Source of the DNA: JAKZSU01 sp047517485
Lineage (GTDB): Bacteria > Pseudomonadota > Alphaproteobacteria > UBA7887
DNA length: 30,358 bases
Assembly (NCBI GenBank): GCA_047517485.1
Contig: JAKZSU010000131.1
Span: 1 to 30,358, forward strand
Reading direction: 5' to 3'
Positions 14,595-22,973 of this stretch are shown here, piece after piece. Made by a program: the position numbers and the translations under genes. Within the stretch, counting starts at the first letter, position 1; each line of letters starts with the position of its first letter. The notes beneath the pieces were generated by a model. The model saw nothing but the letters and a program-made list of their open reading frames with translations. It was not told where the DNA came from and did no database searches.

Positions 14595-16112
14595 TTAGTC
14601 GACCGGATTGGCCGCCAGGGTCGCTCTTTCTTCGATCATCACCAGGGCGCAGGCGAGCACCGGGTCCTCGACCTCGCTGACATCGGGGCAGACGGCCTCG
14701 AGTTCCTGCGATCCACTGGCATCGAGTTCCGCTTCCGCCGCCAAGGCGTGTTCGAGGTCGGCTTCCCGGGTGCGGCCGCTATCGTCGATGTCGGCGACGA
14801 TGTCGGGCACGATGCCGGTCAGCTGGATGGCCCGGCCAGAGGGCGTGTAGTAGCGCGCCGTGGTCAGGCGCACCGCCGCGCCCGCGGAAATCGGCATGAT
14901 GGTCTGCACCGAGCCTTTGCCGAAGGAACGCTCGCCGATGACGGTCGCGCGGTCATGATCCTGGAGCGCGCCGGAGACGATTTCGGCCGCCGAGGCGGAT
15001 CCGCCATTGATCAGCACGTATATCGGCAGCCCTTCGGCGATGTCGCCGCGCACCGCGGAATAGCGCCGCACCACGCCGTCGTCGCGGGTCCGTGTCGAGA
15101 CGATTTCGCCACCCGACAGGAACGCATCCGAAACGCCAAGCGCCTGGTCGAGAAGGCCGCCCGGATTGTTGCGCAGATCGAGCACCACGCCGACCAGGTG
15201 GTCGTTGCCGATTTCGCTGCGTAATTCCTTCATCGCGCGCCGTAATCCCTCTTCGGCGCGTTCGTTGAAGGTGGTGATCCGCAAATAGGCGACATTCCCC
15301 TCGCGCCGCGAACGAACCGCGCGAATGCGCACAATGTCGCGTCTGATGCTGACTTCGAAGCTCTCTTCCGCCGGCGGCCGCTTGATGGCGAGAACCACCG
15401 GCGAGCCCGCCGGACCGCGCATCAGCCGCACCGCTTCCGAAAGCGTAAGGCCCATGATCGGATTGTCATCGACCCGGGTGATCAAATCGCCGGCGAGCAA
15501 GCCGGCTCTGTCCCCCGGCGTACCTTCGATCGGCGCGACCACCTTGGCCAGGCCATCCTGCATCGTCACTTCGATACCGATACCGCCGAATTCGCCGCGG
15601 GTCCGCAGTTTCATCTCGCGGTAATCCTCGGCGGTGAGAAAGGCCGAATGAGGGTCGAGTTCGCTCAACATGCGCGACAGGCCCGCCGACATCAGGTTAT
15701 CGGCGGCTACACGCTCGGCGCCGACCGGCGCTCCGGTGCCATCGGCGCCTGCCAATTCTCCCAATTTGGCGTCGCCGGCGGCGGATTCGAACCCCGCGAC
15801 CGCCAAGTCGACCATCTCACGCGCGGTGACCGGTTCGACATAATCGGTATAGGCGACCAGGAAGACCTCGGAAAAAAGGTCGAGCTGGCGCTCGCGCTCG
15901 TCTTCGCTCGGGACCGGGGACACCAAGCGATCGAACGCTTCGGATACCGCGAGAAGCTCCGGATGATCCTCGATGACGTCTTCGAATTCGCCGTTGGCGA
16001 AGCCGAATTGGCTGGACTGCAAGGGACCCGAGCTGCAGCTGGCCGCGAAAAGCGCGATCGCCAAGCCCGTGGCGATCCGCATGCCCGCCAACCGGGCCAC
16101 CGTCCCGCGCAT
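14595..16112 (-). CDS. S41 family C-terminal processing peptidase (CtpA-like)
   Basis: Periplasmic serine protease with a PDZ domain that trims or degrades envelope proteins. The N terminus (MRIATGLAIALFAASC) is a signal sequence, possibly a lipoprotein one with Cys after AAS. The PDZ domain (about 165-250) has GGIGIEVTMQDGLAKVVAP and DRAGLLAGDLITRVDD. The S41 core shows LDLRNNPGGLLDQALGVSDAFLSGG, the nucleophile segment GGSASAAEIVSGALQDHDRA and the lysine segment GERSFGKGSVQT, so the Ser-Lys dyad is present. The ATG at 16112 (about 505 aa) gives a basic n-region; 16082 is an alternative and the longer 16187 start is unlikely. A C-terminal extension after the core has two Cys that may pair. 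It sits beside a DsbA-family gene. Confidence 0.93.
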   Translation of the reverse strand: MRGTVARLAGMRIATGLAIALFAASCSSGPLQSSQFGFANGEFEDVIEDHPELLAVSEAFDRLVSPVPSEDERERQLDLFSEVFLVAYTDYVEPVTAREMVDLAVAGFESAAGDAKLGELAGADGTGAPVGAERVAADNLMSAGLSRMLSELDPHSAFLTAEDYREMKLRTRGEFGGIGIEVTMQDGLAKVVAPIEGTPGDRAGLLAGDLITRVDDNPIMGLTLSEAVRLMRGPAGSPVVLAIKRPPAEESFEVSIRRDIVRIRAVRSRREGNVAYLRITTFNERAEEGLRRAMKELRSEIGNDHLVGVVLDLRNNPGGLLDQALGVSDAFLSGGEIVSTRTRDDGVVRRYSAVRGDIAEGLPIYVLINGGSASAAEIVSGALQDHDRATVIGERSFGKGSVQTIMPISAGAAVRLTTARYYTPSGRAIQLTGIVPDIVADIDDSGRTREADLEHALAAEAELDASGSQELEAVCPDVSEVEDPVLACALVMIEERATLAANPVD

Positions 16113-16203
16113 GACCGGCCCCACATACGCGTCCTTCAAATCCACGGTCTGATCGATCCCGCGGTCCCTGGTCACCCGCAATGTCATATTTTCAGTCCCT
16201 TAA

Positions 16204-17001
16204 TCAACCTTCGCGCTCTTCGGCGATCGCCTTGCGAAGAGCGTCAATTTCGACGGCGCCGCGAATAATCTGATTTTCGACGATGAATGTCGGTGTGCCA
16301 CCGATATCCAGAGCGCGGGCCAATTCGTTCACCGAATTAAGATAGGTGTCGATTTCCGGCGCTTCCATATCCTCGGCGAGTTGTTTGACGTCCAGGCCGA
16401 CTTCGGCGGCGATGTCCATAATTTGTTCATCGTCGAACGTGCCGCGCGAGCTCATCAGCGCGTAATGAAAATCCAGATACAGCCCTTGCTTGATCGAGGC
16501 CAACGCGGCCATCGAGGCGCGGCGGGATTCGGTGCTCAGGATCGGGAACTCCTTGAACACGAATCGGACATTCTTGTCTTCACTGATCAGGGTCATCACC
16601 ATGTCGAGCGATTTCTTGCAGTATCCGCAGCGATAATCGAAAAATTCGACCACCGTCACGTCGCCATCGGGGTTACCGGCGAATGGTGAGTGCGGATCGT
16701 TGAGAATTTCCTCTCTCAGCGCGACGATATTGTTTTGCGCCTCATTCTTCGCTTGCGCCTCTTTTTTCTCCCGATAGGCACGCACCGAGTCGAGAATGCG
16801 GTCGGGATACTGCTCGATATAGCGCTGGATCAAAGCCTCGATCGCCTCGACCTGGGCTTCGCTTAGACTCTCGTCCGCGGCGGTCACGCTCGACGCGGTC
16901 GCCGCGAAGAGAAGCGTCGCCATCAATAGCGCCGTGGCGCGGCGCAGCACGGTTTGCACGATCGAAATCTCGGGTGCCGCCGATTGGGGGTCGTTAAACA
17001 T
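16204..17001 (-). CDS. DsbA-family thioredoxin-fold oxidoreductase
   Basis: Periplasmic thiol oxidase or isomerase. The 265-residue protein starts with a signal peptide (TVLRRATALLMATLLFAATASSVTAA), followed by an acidic helical stalk (about 45-105) like the oligomerising N terminus of ScsC/Com1-type proteins. The thioredoxin domain has VVEFFDYRCGYCKKSLDM with the active-site pair Cys125/Cys128 and the cis-Pro loop GGTPTFIV. Only those two cysteines are present, so there is no structural disulfide. AAGG lies upstream of the ATG at 17001. It is followed by the CtpA-like gene on the same strand, and the two may be co-transcribed. Disulfide oxidase or isomerase cannot be decided from sequence. 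Confidence 0.93.
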   Translation of the reverse strand: MFNDPQSAAPEISIVQTVLRRATALLMATLLFAATASSVTAADESLSEAQVEAIEALIQRYIEQYPDRILDSVRAYREKKEAQAKNEAQNNIVALREEILNDPHSPFAGNPDGDVTVVEFFDYRCGYCKKSLDMVMTLISEDKNVRFVFKEFPILSTESRRASMAALASIKQGLYLDFHYALMSSRGTFDDEQIMDIAAEVGLDVKQLAEDMEAPEIDTYLNSVNELARALDIGGTPTFIVENQIIRGAVEIDALRKAIAEEREG

Positions 17002-17142
17002 GAACTGCCTTTCGAATCAAATAGGGTTGGACACCAACGGTCATACCGGGTGCCACAATCACCAAAACCGCCGCCACGATCGGTAAAATGGTCGGAAATG
17101 CCTTTGCGAACAACCCCAATCCCTAAACCAGCCGCATTGACA

Positions 17143-17154
17143 CACAATATTGTG
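17143..17154. promoter_or_regulatory. Perfect palindrome upstream of the DsbA-family gene
   Basis: CACAATATTGTG is a perfect 12-base palindrome in the 197-base gap between the M48 gene end and the DsbA-family start, 142 bases upstream of the latter. Its arms resemble NrdR half sites but the centre is two bases too short for that consensus. The regulator is unknown. Confidence 0.3.
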
Positions 17155-17198
17155 ACCGTGATGTGGCATCGGAGACCCAATGGTTCTCGGTCAATTTC

Positions 17199-18587
17199 CT
17201 ATTGATCGCGCCCACTTTGCAAGGCCGCCAATTGATCGGCTTCACCGCGAATATCCTGTGCCTTAAGCCAACCACTGGACCCCTCGGCATAAATCCTGTC
17301 GGCGCGACCGAGGTGCAGAAAGACATCCTGGACCCGACCGATCAGCAGCGAATACTCCGCCGATGCGAGCGCCGAAGCGCCGTCGTCGCCAATCGCGTTA
17401 TAGCCTTTGCCCAATAAGCGCCATGTCGTCGGGTTCTCGTTGTCCACCCGGCGCGCGGCTTCGAGAGCCTCGATCGCGGGCACCACCAAGGCCGGATCGC
17501 CGGTCTGCAATCTGGCTTGGCCAAGCGCGGTCAATATGAGCGCGTCCTGGGGCCGCAGCGCGACGGCTTGCTGATAAAACGGGATCGACTCGGCCACCTG
17601 GCCGGACTCGTAATGAATTTGGCCCTTGAGTTCCAGAAAGTACGGATCGCTTGGCGACTCGGCGATCAAGCGGTCGATCTCGGCGAACGCCTTGTCGAGT
17701 TGAGAAAGCCGAAAATAGGCCACCGCGCGGGCATAGCGGGCAGGCAAACTCTGATCCGTGACCGGGTAGTAGTTATGCAAAACACGGTGAGGCCGCTCGA
17801 TAAAGCCGATCAACTTGGCCCGCATGCGTTGGTGGCGGACGACGTCTTGCGGCCGGTCCGGAACGTCGGACCAGGGTGAGGTTCGCAGGTGCTCGCGCAA
17901 AAATTCGATGCGGTCGTAGGTCAGCGGATGGCTGCGCACATAGGGATCCTGGCGCGAGACCGCGAGGAGCTCCTGGTCGGCGAGCTTTTCCATGAAAGCC
18001 AACATGCCGGCGGACGATTGATGAGTGCGGTCAAGGACATCGACCGCGGCCTGGTCGGCCGAGCGTTCCTGGGTTCGGGTGTAGGCGAGGAATGTCCTTT
18101 GGCCGGCGGATTGTCCGCCGGCGATGACGGCACCGCCGGCCTTGGCGCCTTCGCTGTTGCCGGTCGCGGCGCCGAGCGCGATGAGACCGATGCCGAGCAA
18201 GGTGGCGACCAAGCCGGCGGTTTGCGCCCCGCGCAGGGCCTCGCCGGTGCGCGCCAAATGGCCGCCCGAAATGTGGCCGATTTCATGGGCAAGGACGCCA
18301 ATCACCTGGCCCGGTGAATCGGATGCGGTGAGTAATCCGGAATTTACAAACAGATTTTGCCCGCCGGCGACGAAAGCGTTAAGGCTCGAGTCGTTGACCA
18401 GAAGCAGGCGGACCGAGGCCGGATCCACGCCGGCGGCGATGAACAACGGTTCAGTCCACAGGCGGATGGTATCCTCGATCTCGGAGTCGCGCAGTAGCGA
18501 CAATCCCTGGGCGCGCGCGCTCGCCGATCCTAACTCCCAGCACAGCAGGCAAGCGAGCATGACGGTACGGGCGATGCGCGATCCCAC
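17199..18587 (-). CDS. M48 family metalloprotease with TPR repeats (BepA-like)
   Basis: Periplasmic zinc protease likely to act in outer-membrane protein quality control, by analogy with BepA. A signal peptide (RIARTVMLACLLCWELGSASARAQG) precedes the M48 domain: LLLVNDSSLNAFVAGGQNLFVNSGLL, the zinc site HEIGHISGGH (His101, Glu102, His105) and the third-ligand region TQERSADQAAVDVL. A Gly/Ala-rich hydrophobic segment (TAGLVATLLGIGLIALGAATG) lies between them. From about residue 270 TPR units follow. The start is decided by a perfect GGAGG seven bases before GTG 18587. The ATG at 18593 lies only one base from GGAGG, and the frame open to 18659 has no ribosome site of note. About 462 residues. 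Confidence 0.93.
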   Translation of the reverse strand: MGSRIARTVMLACLLCWELGSASARAQGLSLLRDSEIEDTIRLWTEPLFIAAGVDPASVRLLLVNDSSLNAFVAGGQNLFVNSGLLTASDSPGQVIGVLAHEIGHISGGHLARTGEALRGAQTAGLVATLLGIGLIALGAATGNSEGAKAGGAVIAGGQSAGQRTFLAYTRTQERSADQAAVDVLDRTHQSSAGMLAFMEKLADQELLAVSRQDPYVRSHPLTYDRIEFLREHLRTSPWSDVPDRPQDVVRHQRMRAKLIGFIERPHRVLHNYYPVTDQSLPARYARAVAYFRLSQLDKAFAEIDRLIAESPSDPYFLELKGQIHYESGQVAESIPFYQQAVALRPQDALILTALGQARLQTGDPALVVPAIEALEAARRVDNENPTTWRLLGKGYNAIGDDGASALASAEYSLLIGRVQDVFLHLGRADRIYAEGSSGWLKAQDIRGEADQLAALQSGRDQ

Positions 18588-18711
18588 TGGCATTCCTCCA
18601 TGTCCAACAAAACAAGCTAGATTAGTTTTCGCTTTTGGGGAATCGATTTGGTAGGACAACTGGGCATATCAAGGTCGAGAGTCTGTCTCGCCCAATATCC
18701 GAGTGTTTTCA

Positions 18712-19857
18712 ATGAGTCTCAAAGTCGGTCGCCGTAGCGAGATCGCGCCGTTCTATGCCATGGAAGTTCTCCGCGCCGCCAATCGGCGCGCGCAAGCGGG
18801 TGAGCGCGTGCTTCATCTCGAGGTCGGTGAGCCGGCGGCCGGCGCGCCGGGACCGGTCCTCGAGGCGGCGCGGCTAGCGCTCGCCGACAACCGGCTGGGC
18901 TATACCGAGGCGCTTGGCATTCCGCCGCTTCGTGCCGCGATCGCGGCCTACACCTCGGATCGCTACGGTCTGGACGTCGCCCCGGAAAAAATCGCGGTCA
19001 CCACCGGCGCTTCGGGCGCTTTCACGCTGGCCTTTCTCGCGGCCTTCGATGTTGGCGACCGCGTGGCGCTGGCCGAGCCGTGTTATCCGGCCTATCGCAA
19101 TATCCTGTCGGTGCTGGGCATCGAGGTGGTCGCGTTGGCGGCTGGGCCCGAGCATCGATTTCAGCCGGCGATAGAACTGCTGGAGCAAGCCGGGCCGCTT
19201 GACGGCTTAATTCTCGCCAGTCCCTCGAATCCGACCGGAACCATGCTGCGCGAAAACGAGATCGCCGAGCTGGTGCGGTGGTGCGATGCCGGCGGCGTGC
19301 GCTTGATATCCGACGAGATTTACCATGGCATCACCTACGGCATTGATCCGGTCTCGGCGCATGCAATGAGCGAAACCTGCGTGGTGGTGAACAGTTTCTC
19401 GAAATATTTCGCGATGACCGGGTGGCGGCTCGGATGGATGGTGATGCCCGACGACCTTGCCGACGCGGTCGAAAGATTGGCGCAGAATCTATTCATATCG
19501 CCGCCGACCTTGCCGCAACGCGCGGCGCTCGCGGCGTTCGATTGCCGCGACGAATTGGACGCCTATGTCGCCGGCTATGCGCGCAGTCGGGCATTGATGC
19601 TGGAGCGCTTGCCGGACGCCGGGTTCGATCGATTGGCACCCGCCGACGGCGCGTTTTACATCTATGCCGATGTCTCCCGGCTGAGTAATGACTCACAGGA
19701 ATTTTGCGCCCGGATGCTTGCCGATATCGGCGTCGCGGTGACCCCCGGAATCGATTTCGACCGCCGGCGCGGGAACCGATACGTCAGGTTCTCGTTCGCC
19801 GGCGGAGAAACCGAGATCGCCGAGGCGTTGGACCGGATCGGCGCCTGGCGGCCTTGA
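18712..19857 (+). CDS. Pyridoxal-phosphate aminotransferase, class I/II
   Basis: Fold-type I aminotransferase; the amino acid used cannot be told from sequence. The 381 residues show NRLGYTEALGIPPLRAAIAAYTSDRYG, the cofactor-binding ASGAFTLAFLA region, SPSNPTGTM, ISDEIYHGITYG, the lysine segment NSFSKYFAMTGWRLGW with Lys231 as the pyridoxal-phosphate lysine, and a C-terminal Arg in NRYVRFSFAGGE for the substrate carboxylate. The ATG at 18712 begins the conserved part; GTG 18703 is an alternative. It is divergent from the M48 gene and convergent with rne, with six bases between the stops. Confidence 0.93.
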   Translation: MSLKVGRRSEIAPFYAMEVLRAANRRAQAGERVLHLEVGEPAAGAPGPVLEAARLALADNRLGYTEALGIPPLRAAIAAYTSDRYGLDVAPEKIAVTTGASGAFTLAFLAAFDVGDRVALAEPCYPAYRNILSVLGIEVVALAAGPEHRFQPAIELLEQAGPLDGLILASPSNPTGTMLRENEIAELVRWCDAGGVRLISDEIYHGITYGIDPVSAHAMSETCVVVNSFSKYFAMTGWRLGWMVMPDDLADAVERLAQNLFISPPTLPQRAALAAFDCRDELDAYVAGYARSRALMLERLPDAGFDRLAPADGAFYIYADVSRLSNDSQEFCARMLADIGVAVTPGIDFDRRRGNRYVRFSFAGGETEIAEALDRIGAWRP

Positions 19858-19863
19858 ACGGCT

Positions 19864-22377
19864 CTAGGCGCCGGTGATTTTCTGCCACCAGCCACGCCGG
19901 CGAGGCTCGCTCGCATCGGACCCCGTGTCCTGAGTGACCGATGCCGGACCATCGACCGGGTTCTCAGCGTCCGCGCGAACACCGCCATTTGACGGATCGG
20001 GCGGGTTCGCGGCATTTCCGGTATCCGCGGTCTCGACGCTTTTGGCGGCGGCACGCGGTCGGCGCGCGGTGCGCCGCCGGCGGACCGGTTTCGCCGGCTC
20101 GGCAGGCTCGCCGGATGCTTTCGTGGCATCGGCCGCGGCGCCATTCTCGCTCGAATCCGGGCTCACCTCCGCGGCATCGGAGTCCGCCGTCGCGGCGGGC
20201 TTTCGAGTCCGCCGTCGGCGCTTCGGTTTGACGATCTCGCCTTCGACCGAATCCTCGGCACCCGGATCAATCGCTGGCGCGTCGGGCTCGGCCGGTGCCG
20301 CGATTTCGGTCGCTTCCGCGTCTTGAGCCTCGCCGCCATCGACACTGCCGCCGGCGTCCTGACCGGTCTCCTGGGCTTGAGCGGCGGCGCGCGCCCGCGA
20401 GCGCTTGCGACCCCCGCGACGGCCGCGCCTGCGGCGGCGCGTGCGTTCTCCATCGGGCCCGCCGGCCTCGTCCTCGGTCGCGGCGGTATCGGGGCTCGGC
20501 GAGGCTTCGACGGCGACCTCGGGCGTTTCCGCCGGCGCGATCGGGGCGTCTTCGGCGGTATCTTTTTCGCAATCCTCGCCACTACGCCGCCGCTGGCCTC
20601 TCCTACGCCGCCGCGGTTCGTCCTCGGATTTGGCGTCCGGTGTTTCGGTCTCGACCGGTTGCCGGTTTTCCTCCAGCGCCGCGATCTCGGTATCGTCCTG
20701 GGCACGCTCATCCGTCGATTTGGTTTCCAGCGTCTCGATACGGCATTCCGGCGGCGCCGGGGAGTCATCGGTGTTGATAACAACCCGGAAGCGCGCCCGG
20801 CTTTCTATATCGACCAGCACTTCGCGCTTGTTGTTGATCAGGTAAAGCGCCACCGGGGTCGGCACGGTCGCGCTGATTACCGAGGCTCGGCCCCGCACGC
20901 CTTCCTCTTCGATCGCCCGTAAGGTGTGCAACGCCGTCGACTCGACTGAACGGACCTTGCCGGTCCCGGCACAATGTTCGCAATCCCCGGAGCTCACCTC
21001 GAGAATACTCGGCCGCAATCTTTGGCGTGAAAGTTCGAGCAGTCCGAAGCTCGAAATCCGTCCCATCTGGATGCGTGCCCGATCCGAATGCACAGCGTCC
21101 TTGAGACGTCGCTCGACGCTGCGGATATTGCGGTTCTCCTCCATATCGATGAAGTCGATGACGATAAGGCCGGCGAGATCGCGCAAGCGAAGTTGACGCG
21201 CGACCTCCTCGGCCGCCTCGAGGTTGGTCACCTTCGCGGTCTCTTCGATATTGCGTTCCTTGGTCGCGCGTCCCGAATTGACGTCGATCGCGACCAGAGC
21301 CTCGGTCGGATTGATCACGATGTATCCGCCCGACCGCAGTTGCACCACCGGGCTATGCATGGCGTCGAACTGGCTGTCGACCTGATAGCGGGTGAACAAG
21401 GGCTGTCGGTCGCGATAGGGCTGGACGCGTTTCGCGTGGCTCGGCATCAGGGTTCGCATGAAACTCTTGGCGATCTTGTAGCCTTCGTCGCCGTCGACCA
21501 GAACTTCTTCGATCGTCGAGCTGTAGAGGTCGCGGATCGACCGTCGAATCAGGTTGGCTTCCTCGTGCACCAATTGCGGCGCCGAGGACACCAGCGTTTT
21601 CTCGCGAATATCGTCCCAAAGGCGAACCAGATAATCGTAGTCCCGCTTGATCTCGGCCTTGGTGCGCTCTTGTCCGGCGGTGCGCAAGATGACCGCCATG
21701 CCCTCGGCGATCGCCAGCGAGCTGACCACCGATTTCAGCCGTTTGCGGGCTTCGCCGGATTGGATTTTCCGGCTGATACCGCCGCCTCGCGTGGTGTTCG
21801 GCATCAGTACGCAATAGCGTCCGGCGAGCGAGATGTAGCTGGTCAGTGCGGCGCCTTTGTTGCCACGTTCCTCCTTGGTCACTTGCACCAGCAGGATCTG
21901 CCGTCGCTTGATCACTTCCTGGATGCGGTATCGTGGCAACATCGCGGGGCGCCGCGCGATCTCTTCTTCTTCGGCGCCGCTGACGGTCTCGGCTTTCTCC
22001 GACTCCTTCTCGGTCTCTTCGTCGCCGGAGTCGCTGTCGGCGGGCGCCGCGTCTTTCGGCGTCGGCTCGCTCTCGCGCGACGACTCGTCGTCGCGGCGCT
22101 GTTGCGCGATCAAGGCCTCGCGGTCGGAAACCGGGATCTGGTAATAGTCGGGATGGATCTCGCTGAACGCCAGGAATCCGTGGCGGTTGCCGCCGTAGTC
22201 GACAAACGCCGCCTGCAACGATGGTTCGACCCGGGTTACCTTAGCAAGGTAAATATTACCCTTAAGTTGTTTCTTCGTCGACGTCTCGAAGTCGAACTCC
22301 TCGAGCTTCTTGCCGTCGACGACAACGACCCGCGTCTCTTCATTGTGGGTCGCGTCGATGAGCATTCGTTTAGACAT
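19864..22377 (-). CDS. rne: Ribonuclease E with GWW degradosome tail
   Basis: Single-strand endoribonuclease that starts mRNA decay and processes stable RNAs, and the scaffold of the degradosome. The 837 residues hold an S1 domain (about 35-185) interrupted by an acidic, low-complexity insertion (about 93-144), as in other alphaproteobacterial enzymes; a DNase I-like catalytic part with AIDVNSGRATKERN (Asp365) and IVIDFIDM (Asp408); and the zinc-link CEHCAGTG (Cys466, Cys469). Beyond about residue 545 the protein is disordered, with Arg-rich RNA-binding tracts between acidic stretches. The last residues (SEPRRRGWWQKITGA) fit the PNPase-binding GWW peptide described for Caulobacter RNase E. 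ATG 22377 is used; Met5 is close by. Confidence 0.97.
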   Translation of the reverse strand: MSKRMLIDATHNEETRVVVVDGKKLEEFDFETSTKKQLKGNIYLAKVTRVEPSLQAAFVDYGGNRHGFLAFSEIHPDYYQIPVSDREALIAQQRRDDESSRESEPTPKDAAPADSDSGDEETEKESEKAETVSGAEEEEIARRPAMLPRYRIQEVIKRRQILLVQVTKEERGNKGAALTSYISLAGRYCVLMPNTTRGGGISRKIQSGEARKRLKSVVSSLAIAEGMAVILRTAGQERTKAEIKRDYDYLVRLWDDIREKTLVSSAPQLVHEEANLIRRSIRDLYSSTIEEVLVDGDEGYKIAKSFMRTLMPSHAKRVQPYRDRQPLFTRYQVDSQFDAMHSPVVQLRSGGYIVINPTEALVAIDVNSGRATKERNIEETAKVTNLEAAEEVARQLRLRDLAGLIVIDFIDMEENRNIRSVERRLKDAVHSDRARIQMGRISSFGLLELSRQRLRPSILEVSSGDCEHCAGTGKVRSVESTALHTLRAIEEEGVRGRASVISATVPTPVALYLINNKREVLVDIESRARFRVVINTDDSPAPPECRIETLETKSTDERAQDDTEIAALEENRQPVETETPDAKSEDEPRRRRRGQRRRSGEDCEKDTAEDAPIAPAETPEVAVEASPSPDTAATEDEAGGPDGERTRRRRRGRRGGRKRSRARAAAQAQETGQDAGGSVDGGEAQDAEATEIAAPAEPDAPAIDPGAEDSVEGEIVKPKRRRRTRKPAATADSDAAEVSPDSSENGAAADATKASGEPAEPAKPVRRRRTARRPRAAAKSVETADTGNAANPPDPSNGGVRADAENPVDGPASVTQDTGSDASEPRRRGWWQKITGA

Positions 22378-22973
22378 GTATCAAATTTCCTCGGCGCTCT
22401 TGGCGGCGGGGCGACAGCAGTCGTCCGGCGGCTCACCCGAGCGCGGGTTGTGGCAGGTACATTCGTTCCGATCATGGACACGTCGAGCCGTCGCCGCGCA
22501 GCACCTGCGCGAGCGGCGATCGATTCAACGAAATCCGGGTGGCACGCGAGGGCATGCCGGATCGGACTTGGTAGCGCCAATGCAAACTCTCCACTGCTTG
22601 ACCGGTGCGCCTCGGGCGCCCCGTTTCCATGGCTTGGGTGCCATACGGGTGTCAGGCAGATACAGTAACGCCGCGAGACGGTTTGGTGAGCCTGTCTCGT
22701 GGCCAAAATTCCTTGCTCCGCGGCGGATATCCGGCGCCTAACGCGCCCTCCGATTCGGAGTGGTGACATCGCAAGCATACGCCACTGTAAGTGGCCAGCA
22801 CAATGACGATGTAGGCGATTTACCCTCGATTCAACCGGTTAGCTGACCTGCAAGAAATGGATATCGCCACGGAAACCGAAGATTAACGTCCTTACGCTAG
22901 CCATATTGGGTGGCGAAACAATATCTCAATATGACAGTATTTTGACATTGCTGGCACGCCTCTTGGAGTGAGG
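22378..22973. other. 596-bp divergent interval between rne and the amidase gene
   Basis: No protein gene is supported: the ORFs crossing it have Arg/Ser-rich random composition. It should hold both promoters and a long rne leader. E. coli rne has a long autoregulatory 5' UTR, but I see no homology here. A hairpin-forming repeat GCCACT/AGTGGC lies at 22781-22795. On the minus strand it is flanked by TTGTGC and TATGCT at an 18-base spacing, a weak promoter candidate for rne. Confidence 0.6.
22781..22795 (-). promoter_or_regulatory. Inverted repeat within a weak rne promoter candidate
   Basis: Perfect 6-base arms GCCACT and AGTGGC surround a 3-base centre. The repeat falls between minus-strand TTGTGC and TATGCT, so a protein bound here could block the promoter. 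It is also able to form an RNA hairpin if transcription starts farther upstream. Confidence 0.25.

Noticed and set aside
19941..20783. Arg-rich ORFs in other frames over the rne 3' half
   Set aside because: They arise from the low-complexity codons of the RNase E disordered tail and are not independent genes.
21088..22668. 526-residue plus-strand ORF opposite rne and its leader
   Set aside because: Antisense of the conserved RNase E catalytic part; composition typical of GC-rich shadows.
22236..22778. ORFs on both strands in the rne/amidase interval
   Set aside because: Arg/Ser-rich random composition, overlap with rne on one side, and no ribosome sites; treated as non-coding.
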